Assembly: GCF_002149965.1 (NCBI RefSeq)
Contig: NZ_MSQB01000023.1
Location: forward strand, 28,632-92,631
Direction of reading: 5' to 3'
Length of the DNA: 64,000 nucleotides
Source of the DNA: Novosphingobium panipatense
GTDB lineage: Bacteria; Pseudomonadota; Alphaproteobacteria; Sphingomonadales; Sphingomonadaceae
Part shown: piece after piece, positions 38,433 to 46,838 of the stretch
Layout of the letters: every line of letters starts with the position of its first letter
Position numbering within the stretch: the stretch's first letter is position 1
Position numbers and translations under genes: made by a program
Notes under the pieces: generated by a model
The model's input: only the letters and a program-made list of their open reading frames with translations
What the model was told of the DNA's origin: nothing
Database searches by the model: none

Positions 38433-39773
38433 TTGAACGACGAACTCAAGGGCGAGGTCACGCGCGGTGCGCGTGCCCTCGTCGTCTATCCGCAGATGCG
38501 TGGGAGAGGGGATCTCGATCCCGAAGCGCGTCTCGAAGAGGCCAGGGGCCTTGCACTGGCAATCGGTCTTGTCGTGGCGGAAGCCGTGGCGATACCGATC
38601 CGTGAACCAAGGGCGGGCACGCTCTTCGGCGAAGGCCAGATCCAGAACATCTCCGTAGCCTGCGAGCTTAACGAGGCCGAGCTGATCATCGTCGACGGCT
38701 CGCTGTCGGCCATCCAGCAGCGCAATCTTGAGGAAAAGCTCAAGCGCAAGGTCATCGACCGTACCGGGCTGATCCTGGAGATCTTCGGCGAACGCGCAGC
38801 GACCGCCGAGGGCCGACTTCAGGTCGAACTCGCGCATCTGGACTACCAGGCCGGCCGTCTTGTGCGCAGTTGGACCCACCTTGAGCGTCAGCGCGGCGGC
38901 TTCGGCTTCCTGGGCGGTCCCGGTGAAACGCAGATCGAGGCGGATCGCCGCATGATCCGCGACCGGATGGCCAAGATCCGGCGCGAGCTGGAGCAGGTCC
39001 GCCGCACCCGCGGCCTGCACCGCGAGCGCCGCGAGAAGGCGCCTTGGCCTATCGTCGCCCTTGTGGGCTACACGAATGCCGGAAAATCGACGCTTTTTAA
39101 CCGTTTGACCGGCGCGGAAGTCATGGCGGAAGATCTGCTTTTCGCCACACTCGATCCGACCATGCGTGCCATTCGCCTGCCTGCGGTCGAAAAGGCGATC
39201 CTTTCGGACACCGTGGGCTTCATTTCCGATCTTCCGACGCAGCTCGTCGCCGCATTCCGGGCGACGCTGGAGGAAGTGAATGCGGCCGACGTCATCCTCC
39301 ACGTCCGCGACATCGCCAACCCCGACACCGAGTCGCAGAAGCGACAGGTTCTGGAAGTGCTGGCGGACCTCGGTGTCATCGGCGATGCGGATGACGAAAC
39401 CGATGATCAGGATGCCGCTCGTTCGATCCCGATCATCGAGGTCTGGAACAAGTGGGACCTGCTCAATCCGACGCAGGCCGAAGAGATGCGCGAAGCCATG
39501 GCGCAGCGCTCGGACGAGATCATCGTGCCCGCTTCCGCGCGAACCGGCATGGGCTGCGATTTCCTGCTCGAAACCGTCGGCGCCACACTGACTGAGGGCG
39601 CCAAGGTCTACACTTTCGTGATTCCGGCGGCTGACGGCCAGCGCATCGCCTTCCTGCACGCGCGCGGCGAAGTTCTCTCGGAAGAAGACGCGGGCGAGGG
39701 CGAGGAGGGGCCTTTGCTGCGGCTTCAGGTCCGGCTCGCCGAACGCGAACTAGGCCGTTTCAGCGCGCTCTGA
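38433..39773 (+). CDS. hflX: Ribosome-associated GTPase HflX
   Basis: The start is a TTG at 38433 with GGAAG upstream; no ATG precedes the conserved RALVVYPQMRGRGDLDPEARLEEARGLA. The 446-residue protein has the HflX N-terminal domain, the linker helix region GGFGFLGGPGETQIE, and a G domain with G1 GYTNAGKST (about 212), G3 DTVGF and G4 NKWD. HflX splits stalled ribosomes. It follows hfq by 23 nt, the usual order, and its 3' end overlaps the convergent mazG by 24 nt. Confidence 0.95.
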   Translation: MNDELKGEVTRGARALVVYPQMRGRGDLDPEARLEEARGLALAIGLVVAEAVAIPIREPRAGTLFGEGQIQNISVACELNEAELIIVDGSLSAIQQRNLEEKLKRKVIDRTGLILEIFGERAATAEGRLQVELAHLDYQAGRLVRSWTHLERQRGGFGFLGGPGETQIEADRRMIRDRMAKIRRELEQVRRTRGLHRERREKAPWPIVALVGYTNAGKSTLFNRLTGAEVMAEDLLFATLDPTMRAIRLPAVEKAILSDTVGFISDLPTQLVAAFRATLEEVNAADVILHVRDIANPDTESQKRQVLEVLADLGVIGDADDETDDQDAARSIPIIEVWNKWDLLNPTQAEEMREAMAQRSDEIIVPASARTGMGCDFLLETVGATLTEGAKVYTFVIPAADGQRIAFLHARGEVLSEEDAGEGEEGPLLRLQVRLAERELGRFSAL

Positions 39774-40538
39774 GGCCTTAACCGCCTGCCAATAGGCCTC
39801 CTGCTCTTCGAGCGGGAGGCCGTCAAACTTCCTGCCGTCGTGCGAAGCGAAGACTTCCATGGCGCGGAAACGGCGTTCGAACTTGGCATTGGCGGCACGC
39901 AAGGCATCCTCGGGCGCAATTCCATTGAGGCGCACAAGATTGACCGCTGCGAACAGCAGGTCGCCGGCTTCTTCCAGCTTTTCGGCTTCCGTTGCCTCCG
40001 CCAGTTCCTGCATTTCCTCGCGCACCTTTTCGGCGGCGCCGCTCGGATCGGGCCAGTCGAAACCGACCCGTGCAGCACGCTTCTGGAGCTTTTCGGCGCG
40101 CATCAGGGCTGGCAGTGAAATCGCCACACCGTCAACGGCGCTCGTTTCGCCCTTGGCGCGTCGTTCGTCGGCCTTGACCTTCTCCCACCGCTCGGTCTGG
40201 GCATCGGTAGTGGTGTCATCGCCGAAGATGTGAGGGTGGCGGGCTTCCAGCTTGTTGGAGATCGCTTCGGCTACGTCGCCGAATGCGAAATGGCCGTCTT
40301 CTTCGGCCATGCGGGCATGGAACACGACTTGGAGGAGCAGGTCTCCCAATTCGTCACGCAGGCTGACCAGATCCTCGCGCGCGATCGCGTCTGCTACTTC
40401 GTAGGCTTCCTCGATCGTGTAAGGCGCGATCGACGCGAAGTTCTGCGCGATATCCCATTCGCAACCGGAAACGGGATCGCGCAGCCGCGCCATGATGGAA
40501 AGGAGACGATCGAGTTGCTGATGGCGAACTGTGGTCAT
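39750..40538 (-). CDS. mazG: Nucleoside triphosphate pyrophosphohydrolase MazG
   Basis: The 262-residue protein has two MazG all-alpha domains. The first contains LSIMARLRDPVSGCEWDIAQNFASIAPYTIEEAYEVADAI with the EExxE...ExxD Mg2+ ligands (LRDELGDLLLQVVFHARMAEE); the second has VREEMQELAEATEAEKLEEAGDLLFAAVNLVR. It hydrolyses NTPs to NMPs and PPi, cleaning aberrant nucleotides and moderating (p)ppGpp. It appears to be the last gene of the long minus-strand run from mltB, after an AT-rich 47-bp gap that may carry its own promoter. Confidence 0.95.
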   Translation of the reverse strand: MTTVRHQQLDRLLSIMARLRDPVSGCEWDIAQNFASIAPYTIEEAYEVADAIAREDLVSLRDELGDLLLQVVFHARMAEEDGHFAFGDVAEAISNKLEARHPHIFGDDTTTDAQTERWEKVKADERRAKGETSAVDGVAISLPALMRAEKLQKRAARVGFDWPDPSGAAEKVREEMQELAEATEAEKLEEAGDLLFAAVNLVRLNGIAPEDALRAANAKFERRFRAMEVFASHDGRKFDGLPLEEQEAYWQAVKASERAETA

Positions 40539-40585
40539 AAGGATCGATAATACATCTTATGTTAAATATGGTGTAATTTCGGCGG

Positions 40586-40771
40586 TCATTGCCGGATCTG
40601 GAAACCGCTGATCTGGATGATTGCGACCAGGCCGATGATGATGACAGCCCAGATCAACGCCAGCTTGAGCGTCTGGCTCATAGGCATCGCGCGGAACCGT
40701 GAATGGCTGGTGACGAGGATGAGCGCGCCGATCACGGAAATGATACCGACGATCAATCCTGTCTGGCTCAT
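40586..40771 (-). CDS. Small two-helix membrane protein, 61 aa
   Basis: The protein has two predicted transmembrane helices (about 5-22 and 36-55) separated by a basic loop (SHSRFRAMPMSQTLK). The ATG overlaps the stop of the MBL hydrolase gene (ATGA), so it is translationally coupled and almost certainly real. I do not recognise a family. The topology rule (basic loop inside) suggests both ends face the periplasm. Its fixed coupling to the phosphodiesterase suggests a link, perhaps anchoring, but this is a guess. Confidence 0.75.
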   Translation of the reverse strand: MSQTGLIVGIISVIGALILVTSHSRFRAMPMSQTLKLALIWAVIIIGLVAIIQISGFQIRQ

Positions 40772-41547
40772 GGCTCGATTACCATCCCGTCAAATGCGAC
40801 CCGCACGTTGCCGGGCACTTCGGCGCTGAGTGTCGCATAATCCATGCTCTTGTCGAGATGGCTCAGCACCGCTTGGCCGACCCGGCATACTTCCGCGATC
40901 TCCAGCGCCATGCCGAGGTGCGCGTGCGTCGGGTGAGGTTCTCGCCGCAAGCAGTCTACCACCAGCAGATCGGCCCCATAGCACAAGTCGATCATGCCGC
41001 GCGTAATCTCGCTGAAGTCTGTCATGTAACAGACTGATTTACCGTCACAATCAAAGCGGAACCCCGTCGATTCCGTAGGGCCGTGCGGCATCTGCACATG
41101 ATCTACCCGGAATCCCTCGCAGAGCCTCAGGGTGTCGAGATTGTCGAGCGATATCAGCGTAGGATAGCCGAACTGGCCGGCGAAGACGTAGCCGAAGCGC
41201 TGGCGAAGTCTGCGGACGGTTTCGGAATGGGCGAAACCCGGTATGGGTCCAGCTCTTCCGTAACGAAGCGGCCGCAGATCGTCGATGCCGTGGCAGTGAT
41301 CGGCGTGGTCGTGCGTCCAGAAGACGGCATCGATGCGGTGGACGTCGTTCGCGAGCAATTGCGCGCGAAGATCGGTAGGCGTGTCGACGAGAATACGGCT
41401 GCCCGCATCGCTTTCGAGCATGATCGAAACGCGCGTGCGGCGGTTCCTGGGCTCCTGCGGATCGCAGAGGCCCCAATCTGCGCCGAACTCTCCGCCTAGG
41501 CGTGGTACGCCGGTGGATGTGCCGCAGCCGAGGACTGTGACTTTCAC
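40768..41547 (-). CDS. MBL-fold metal-dependent hydrolase (PhnP-like phosphodiesterase)
   Basis: The 259-residue protein is a metallo-beta-lactamase fold hydrolase of the PhnP group: N-terminal VTVLGCGTSTGVPRLG, the metal motif THDHADHCHG and later DFSEITRG and HAHLGMALE histidines. PhnP-like enzymes cut cyclic phosphodiesters. It overlaps the TatD gene upstream (ATGA) and the 61-aa membrane protein gene downstream. Natural substrate unknown. Confidence 0.92.
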   Translation of the reverse strand: MKVTVLGCGTSTGVPRLGGEFGADWGLCDPQEPRNRRTRVSIMLESDAGSRILVDTPTDLRAQLLANDVHRIDAVFWTHDHADHCHGIDDLRPLRYGRAGPIPGFAHSETVRRLRQRFGYVFAGQFGYPTLISLDNLDTLRLCEGFRVDHVQMPHGPTESTGFRFDCDGKSVCYMTDFSEITRGMIDLCYGADLLVVDCLRREPHPTHAHLGMALEIAEVCRVGQAVLSHLDKSMDYATLSAEVPGNVRVAFDGMVIEP

Positions 41548-42323
41548 GCCTTGGCCTTCTTGAAGAGATCGAAGAAGTTGCGCGTGGTCGCTTCGCCGAG
41601 GCTTTCGATCGAGATGCCGCGCAGATCGGCAACGAAGCGGGCCGTATCGGCCGTGAACGCCGGTTCACAGCGCTTGCCTCGATGCGGAACCGGGGCGAGG
41701 AACGGCGAATCGGTTTCTACCAGAATGCGATCCTCGGGAATTGTCTCAACGACATCCTGCAAGTCCTTGGCATTCTTGAAAGTCACGATGCCGGAAATCG
41801 AAATCGAAAGGCCGAGATCCAGGACCTTGCGTCCGAAATCGGCGCTTGCGGTGAAGCAGTGGATCAGGGCCGGGAAAGCCCCCTTCCCCATTTCCTCTTC
41901 GAGGATCCGAAACGTATCGTCTTCGGCATCGCGGGTGTGGATGATCAGCGGCAGGCCGGTTTCGCGCGACACGGAGATGTGCGTGCGGAAGAGCGCCTGC
42001 TGAACCTCGCGATCGGACTTGTCGTAGTAGTAATCGAGGCCGGTCTCCCCGATGCCGATCACTTTCGGGTGCCTGGTCGCTTCCAGAAGCGCGGCTTCTC
42101 CGAGGTCTGCATGCTGATCGGCTTCATGGGGATGAATGCCGACCGAAGCCCAGACATCGGGATAGCGCGCTGCCGTTCCGACCACCCTCTCCCACTCGCT
42201 ACGGCGCGTGGAAATATTGAGAAATCCGCGAATGCCCGCCGCGCGGGCGCGTTCGAGGACGCCATTCTGGTCCTCGACGAGCCCTTCGTATTCCAGATGG
42301 CAATGCGAATCGATCAGCATCAC
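41544..42323 (-). CDS. TatD family metal-dependent hydrolase
   Basis: This 259-residue TIM-barrel protein has the TatD signatures DSHCHLEY (metal-binding His pair), SVGIHPHEAD, GETGLDYYYD, PLIIHTRDAEDD, ALIHCFTAS and LVETDSPFLAPVPHRGK. TatD proteins are Mg2+-dependent 3'-5' nucleases working on DNA and RNA ends. It is coupled to metG upstream by an ATGA overlap, a very common metG-tatD pair. Confidence 0.95.
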   Translation of the reverse strand: MMLIDSHCHLEYEGLVEDQNGVLERARAAGIRGFLNISTRRSEWERVVGTAARYPDVWASVGIHPHEADQHADLGEAALLEATRHPKVIGIGETGLDYYYDKSDREVQQALFRTHISVSRETGLPLIIHTRDAEDDTFRILEEEMGKGAFPALIHCFTASADFGRKVLDLGLSISISGIVTFKNAKDLQDVVETIPEDRILVETDSPFLAPVPHRGKRCEPAFTADTARFVADLRGISIESLGEATTRNFFDLFKKAKA

Positions 42324-43879
42324 GCCGGGGTTTCCTCGGAAAGCTCCAGGCGTGGGAACACGCCGACCGGCTTGTCCACCTTGAACCCGCTACCGGCAAG
42401 CGTTTCGAACCATTCGATATCGTTCAAGGCGGAAAAATCGCGGGCCTGAGGAGCGATACCCATCTGGTCGAGCAGCTTGTCGATGGAAGCAGGTACGACG
42501 GGGCGGACGGCGAGGGCGAGATCGCGAACGACGCGGAAAAGCATCATCAGCACCGCGTTCATGCGCTCCGGGTCCGACTTGCGCAGAGCCCAGGGGGCCT
42601 GCTCGTCGACATACTGGTTGCAGGCGAAGACGGCGCGCATCCAGGCTTCCAGGCCTTCGCTGAACGAGAGTTCGTCGAAGCTTTTGCGCAGACCAGCGAT
42701 GCCTTCGGCAACGGCAGCGCGCAACTGGGCGTCGGCTTCCGTCTCTGCAAGTCCGGCCTTGAGTTCGCCGTCCATGTTCTTGAAAATCATGGAAAGGCTG
42801 CGCTGAGCGAGATTGCCGAAGCTGTTCGCCAGTTCCGCATTGGCGCGCGTCACGATGGCTTCGGGCGACCAGGAGCCGTCCTGCCCGAAAGCGACTTCGC
42901 GCAGGAAGAAGTAGCGAAGCGTATCGACGCCGAAGGTCTCGGCCAGAGCAATCGGATCGGTGACATTGCCGAGCGACTTCGATTCCTTCTGCCCCCGGTT
43001 AAGCACGAATCCATGGCCGAAGACCTGCTTGGGCAGGTCGAGACCGGCGCTCATCAGGAAAGCGGGCCAGTAGACCGTGTGGAAGCGGACGATATCCTTG
43101 CCGATCAGATGTACATCGGCGGGCCAGAATTTGGCGAAATCACCGCTTTCCTCAGGAAAACCAAGTCCGGTCAGATAGTTGGTCAGGGCATCTACCCAGA
43201 CGTACATGACGTGGTTTTCGCTGCCGGGCACCTTGATGCCCCAGTCGAAACTGGTGCGGGAAACGGAAAGATCGCGCAGGCCGCCTTCGACGAACCGCAG
43301 GATCTCGTTCTTGCGCGTCTCCGGGCGGATGAAGTCGCTGGAGTTGTAAAGCTCGATCAGCTTGTCCTGATAGCGGGACAGCCGGAAAAACCACGATTCC
43401 TCGACCGTCCATTCGACCGGCGTGCCTTGCGGAGACAGCTTTTCGCCGCCCTCGCCCGCAACGAGTTCGCTCTCGTCGTAGTAGGCTTCGTCCCGGACCG
43501 AGTACCAGCCTTCGTAGCGATCGAGATAGAGGTCGCCGTTGGCCTCCATCCGGCGCCACAGCTCCTGCGTGGCGCTGTGATGGCGCGGCTCGGTGGTGCG
43601 GATGAAAACATCATACCCGATGTTCAAGGCATCGCACATATCCTTGAAATAGCCGGACATCTCCGTCGCGAGTTCAGCAGGCGTGGTACCCAGGTCACGC
43701 GCCTTCTGGGCCATCTTCAGGCCATGCTCGTCCGTACCGGTCTGGAACCGGACATCGAAGCCCTCGGCCTTCTTGAACCGGGCGATGACGTCTGCGGCGA
43801 TCGCCTCGTAAGCATGGCCAATATGCGGCTTGCCGTTGGGGTAGCTGATCGCGGTCGTGATGTAATAGGGCTCGCCCAT
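42320..43879 (-). CDS. metG: Methionine-tRNA ligase
   Basis: The 519-residue class I synthetase has the HIGH motif (KPHIGHAYEA, residues 19-22) and TGTDEHGLK. At the second signature, about residue 297, it reads KESKS in place of the usual KMSKS (RGQKESKSLGN). The zinc-finger-like insertion has no cysteine knuckle, and the C-terminal tRNA-binding extension of E. coli MetG is absent, so the enzyme is of the short monomeric type. It begins 110 bp after holB on the same strand. Confidence 0.96.
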   Translation of the reverse strand: MGEPYYITTAISYPNGKPHIGHAYEAIAADVIARFKKAEGFDVRFQTGTDEHGLKMAQKARDLGTTPAELATEMSGYFKDMCDALNIGYDVFIRTTEPRHHSATQELWRRMEANGDLYLDRYEGWYSVRDEAYYDESELVAGEGGEKLSPQGTPVEWTVEESWFFRLSRYQDKLIELYNSSDFIRPETRKNEILRFVEGGLRDLSVSRTSFDWGIKVPGSENHVMYVWVDALTNYLTGLGFPEESGDFAKFWPADVHLIGKDIVRFHTVYWPAFLMSAGLDLPKQVFGHGFVLNRGQKESKSLGNVTDPIALAETFGVDTLRYFFLREVAFGQDGSWSPEAIVTRANAELANSFGNLAQRSLSMIFKNMDGELKAGLAETEADAQLRAAVAEGIAGLRKSFDELSFSEGLEAWMRAVFACNQYVDEQAPWALRKSDPERMNAVLMMLFRVVRDLALAVRPVVPASIDKLLDQMGIAPQARDFSALNDIEWFETLAGSGFKVDKPVGVFPRLELSEETPA

Positions 43880-43989
43880 GCGGCGTCGCGCTTTCTTTGC
43901 AGGAGTTTACAGGGCGCCTTGCCCTGCTTGTCTTAGTCTATCCGCATTCGCGGGTTCGCCGGTTTGCGCCAACGGGACCCGAAAATGCC

Positions 43990-44964
43990 TCAGCGAGCCG
44001 TCTCTCTAGGCATCGCGGTCGAAGCCAGCAACCCGCCAATTTCCATAATGAGCAGACCGGCATCGAAATTGTAGGTCGGCGCCTGGATGCCAAGCCGCGT
44101 CAGCGTGCCGTGCGCTTCGATCAGCCGCATCTGCCGGGCTGCCGAGGCATCGTGAAGCATGTTGGCCAGCACGGTGCGGGCGAGTTCCAGCGTCGCCAGT
44201 TGCCGCTCTCTGGCAGGCCGGGTACCCATCTCCTCGGCCAGACGGCCGCGCAAGTGATAGTCGGCGTCGCCTTCGCGCAGGATCTGCATCATCAGAGCGT
44301 GAATTCCGCCGAGATCATGCTCCACGAAGTTCAGCGCCACGCCGGGCGAACCGTGCGAGGCTGCGATCGCGGCCCGACGGGTTTCCGTGTCGGACTGGGG
44401 CAGATCGCGGCGGATCACTTCGTCGAGTTCCTGCTCGTTCAGCGCGGCGAAGCGCAGCACCCGGCAGCGCGAGCGAACGGTGGGCAGGAGGCGGCCCGGC
44501 TGATGCGCCAGCAGCAGGAAGTAAGTTCCGGCAGGCGGTTCCTCCAGCGCCTTGAGCAAGGCGTTGACCGCGCCTTTTTCCATATCGTCGGCGGGGTCTA
44601 TGATGATCGCCCGGCGCTCGCCCAAAGTCGGCTTGGTCGCAAGGCGGCGGATCATCTCGCGAACCTGATCGACCGAGATATTGCGTTTCGTCTGGTAAGG
44701 CTTGCCGTCGGCTTTCTTCTTCGCCTCGTCATCGTTGGCGGGAAGATGTTCGAGGACGTGGATGTCGGGATGCTGCTCGTGGTCGGGCCGAGGGGCGTCC
44801 GGCGCGCGTACCAGTTCTGCCGCGGCCGTGCGCGCGAAGGCCGCCTTGCCGAGACCCCTGCCACCCGCGAGCAGCCAAGCATGGTGCATCCGCTCGGAAG
44901 CGAGCGCTGCCATCCATTCCTGCCACGCCGCCTTTTGTCCGATGAACGGCAGATCCTCGCTCAT
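43990..44964 (-). CDS. holB: DNA polymerase III subunit delta-prime
   Basis: The 324-residue protein is an AAA+ clamp-loader subunit: N-terminal LPFIGQKAAWQEWMAALASERMHHAWLLAG, a degenerate P-loop GGRGLGKAAFA, DQVREMIRRLATKPTLGERRAIIIDPADDM (Walker B-like, without the ATPase residues) and the SRC-type motif TVRSRCRVLRF. Delta-prime normally lacks ATPase activity, consistent with this. It overlaps tmk by ATGA, the usual tmk-holB pair. Confidence 0.94.
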   Translation of the reverse strand: MSEDLPFIGQKAAWQEWMAALASERMHHAWLLAGGRGLGKAAFARTAAAELVRAPDAPRPDHEQHPDIHVLEHLPANDDEAKKKADGKPYQTKRNISVDQVREMIRRLATKPTLGERRAIIIDPADDMEKGAVNALLKALEEPPAGTYFLLLAHQPGRLLPTVRSRCRVLRFAALNEQELDEVIRRDLPQSDTETRRAAIAASHGSPGVALNFVEHDLGGIHALMMQILREGDADYHLRGRLAEEMGTRPARERQLATLELARTVLANMLHDASAARQMRLIEAHGTLTRLGIQAPTYNFDAGLLIMEIGGLLASTAMPRETAR

Positions 44965-45608
44965 TTCCGTTCACCGAGAGCGGCCAGAATGCGCTCGCAA
45001 GTCTCCTGAGGGGTGCCGTCGCCGTCGATGCGTGCGAACCGATCGGGCTCCGCTCCGGCGAAGCGGGCGAAAGCCTGCGCCACGCGTGTGTGATAAGCCG
45101 CCTCGCGGCCGCCGATAAGGTCGCTGCCATCGACATCGCGCAGGGCAAGCCGGGCTGCGGCGATGTCGGGAGAGACTTCGATGAGCACGGTGACGTCGGG
45201 CAGCATGCCGGCGCTGCCGATCTCGTGGAGCGTGCGGATGTCGGCATCGGAAAGGCCGCCGCCGCCACCCTGATAGGCGCGGCTCGAATCCAGGAACCTG
45301 TCGCAGATGACCCAGGCGCCTCGCTCCAGAGCGGGCCGGATCAGCTTTTCGACATGGTCCGAACGGGCGGCGGCAAAGAGCAGTGCCTCGGCGCGGGCAC
45401 CCCAGCCTTGCCGCTCCTCTCCGCTTTCGCTGGAGACGCCGTGAAGCAAGAGCGCGCGGATGGCTTCCGCACCGGCGGTTCCGCCCGGTTCGCGCGTGGT
45501 TACGACGTCCATGCCCTGCGCGCGCAGGGCTTCGGCCAGCAGGCGCGACTGGGTGGACTTGCCTGCCCCTTCGCCGCCTTCCAATGCGATGAATTTTCCT
45601 CGGATCAT
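44961..45608 (-). CDS. tmk: Thymidylate kinase
   Basis: The 215-residue enzyme shows the P-loop ALEGGEGAGKSTQ, the DR motif CDRFLDSSRAYQGGGGG and the LID region. TREPGGT near residue 38 binds dTMP. It phosphorylates dTMP to dTDP. Its ATG overlaps the dacA stop and its stop overlaps the holB start, so dacA, tmk and holB are translated as a coupled series. Confidence 0.96.
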   Translation of the reverse strand: MIRGKFIALEGGEGAGKSTQSRLLAEALRAQGMDVVTTREPGGTAGAEAIRALLLHGVSSESGEERQGWGARAEALLFAAARSDHVEKLIRPALERGAWVICDRFLDSSRAYQGGGGGLSDADIRTLHEIGSAGMLPDVTVLIEVSPDIAAARLALRDVDGSDLIGGREAAYHTRVAQAFARFAGAEPDRFARIDGDGTPQETCERILAALGERK

Positions 45609-46777
45609 GAGAAGAAGCTGATAAGCCCGTTCATCAGTCTGTCCAGCGGTCCCGCGACGCCCACGTCCTTGCCGGCGTAGAGCGGAACATGGCCGGGGGC
45701 GAGGCCCTCCACCTTGATCTCGAGTTCGCCGACCTGATCGCCCTTGCGGATCGGTGCGACCAGCGGTCCCTTGTAGTGAACCGCCAGCGTCACCTTTTCG
45801 TGGCCGCCCTTGGGCAAGGTCGCGTGAACTTCCCGGTTAGCGACCAGAGGCACCGAGCGAGCGTCACCGCCCTGCACGTCGGCCTGTCCCACGGGTTGGC
45901 CCTGATCGAAGAGATGACGCGCATCCCAGGCTGAGAAACCCCATTCCAGCAGAGCCTTCGCCGCGTCATCCCGAATCTTGGGCTTGGGTGAAGCAGCCAG
46001 CATCATGACGAGGCGGCGACCGCCCCGCTCGGCCGTTCCGAGGAAATTGTAGCCTGCTTCACGCGTGTATCCGGTCTTGATGCCGTCGGCGCCGGGGACC
46101 ACGCCTACCGTCGGATCGTGGCTGCGCATGGCGACATCGCGCCAGAAATAGTGCTTGATGCCCGAGAACTCGCGATAAAGCTGCGGGTGCCGGGTGATCA
46201 TGGCGTCGGCCAGTTTCACCATGTCGCTGGCGGTGATGTAGGTGTGCCCGTCGTCCATCCAGCCGTTGGGCGTGCTGTAGTGACTGCCGGTCATGCCGAT
46301 CCGGCGCGCGGCGGCGTTCATCATCGCCGTCCAGGCAGGCACGCTTCCCGCATAGCCCTGCGCAAGAACGACGGCGCCGTCGTTGGATGAGGCTGTCATC
46401 ACGCCATGAAGCAGATCGCGGACGGTAGGATTATCTTTTTCTGTCAGGTACATGGACGTACCTTTTGCGAACCATTCCTTGGCGGTTTCCGGCCGCACGG
46501 GCATGCGGCGGTCAAGACTAAGCCGACCGGCATCGATCTCCTCGAAGGCCACGAAGGCGGTCATGACCTTGGTGACCGAGGCAGGCAGGAACGGCACGTC
46601 CGGGCGGCGCTGCACCAATACCTGGCCGGAACCGATGTCGACCAGGATGCTGACCGGGATCGGCGCCAGTTCGGGCGGCGGCGTAGGTATCGCGGCGTCG
46701 GCGGCGCTGGACAGACCGGCGGCGACGAGGCTTGCCGGAGCAGCGAGCAGAACGGCGGACTTCAGAAACGATTTCAA
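45605..46777 (-). CDS. dacA: D-alanyl-D-alanine carboxypeptidase (DacA, PBP5/6 type)
   Basis: The start is a TTG at 46777 with GGGAGAA a few bases before it; it places a clean signal peptide at the N-terminus (MKSFLKSAVLLAAPASLVAAG, cleavage near AADA). The frame extends further upstream but only into Arg/Pro-rich sequence. The 390-residue protein has the serine peptidase triads S67-x-x-K70 (SVTK), S130-x-N132 and K234-T-G. A beta-rich C-terminal domain and a final amphipathic membrane-anchoring helix (GPLDRLMNGLISFFS) follow. It trims the terminal D-Ala of peptidoglycan. Confidence 0.94.
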   Translation of the reverse strand: MKSFLKSAVLLAAPASLVAAGLSSAADAAIPTPPPELAPIPVSILVDIGSGQVLVQRRPDVPFLPASVTKVMTAFVAFEEIDAGRLSLDRRMPVRPETAKEWFAKGTSMYLTEKDNPTVRDLLHGVMTASSNDGAVVLAQGYAGSVPAWTAMMNAAARRIGMTGSHYSTPNGWMDDGHTYITASDMVKLADAMITRHPQLYREFSGIKHYFWRDVAMRSHDPTVGVVPGADGIKTGYTREAGYNFLGTAERGGRRLVMMLAASPKPKIRDDAAKALLEWGFSAWDARHLFDQGQPVGQADVQGGDARSVPLVANREVHATLPKGGHEKVTLAVHYKGPLVAPIRKGDQVGELEIKVEGLAPGHVPLYAGKDVGVAGPLDRLMNGLISFFS

Positions 46778-46838
46778 GGCGCGTTTTCTCCCGCGCGCCC
46801 AGGACGGACGCGGTGGCCTGCGCGAAACGACCCTTTTA

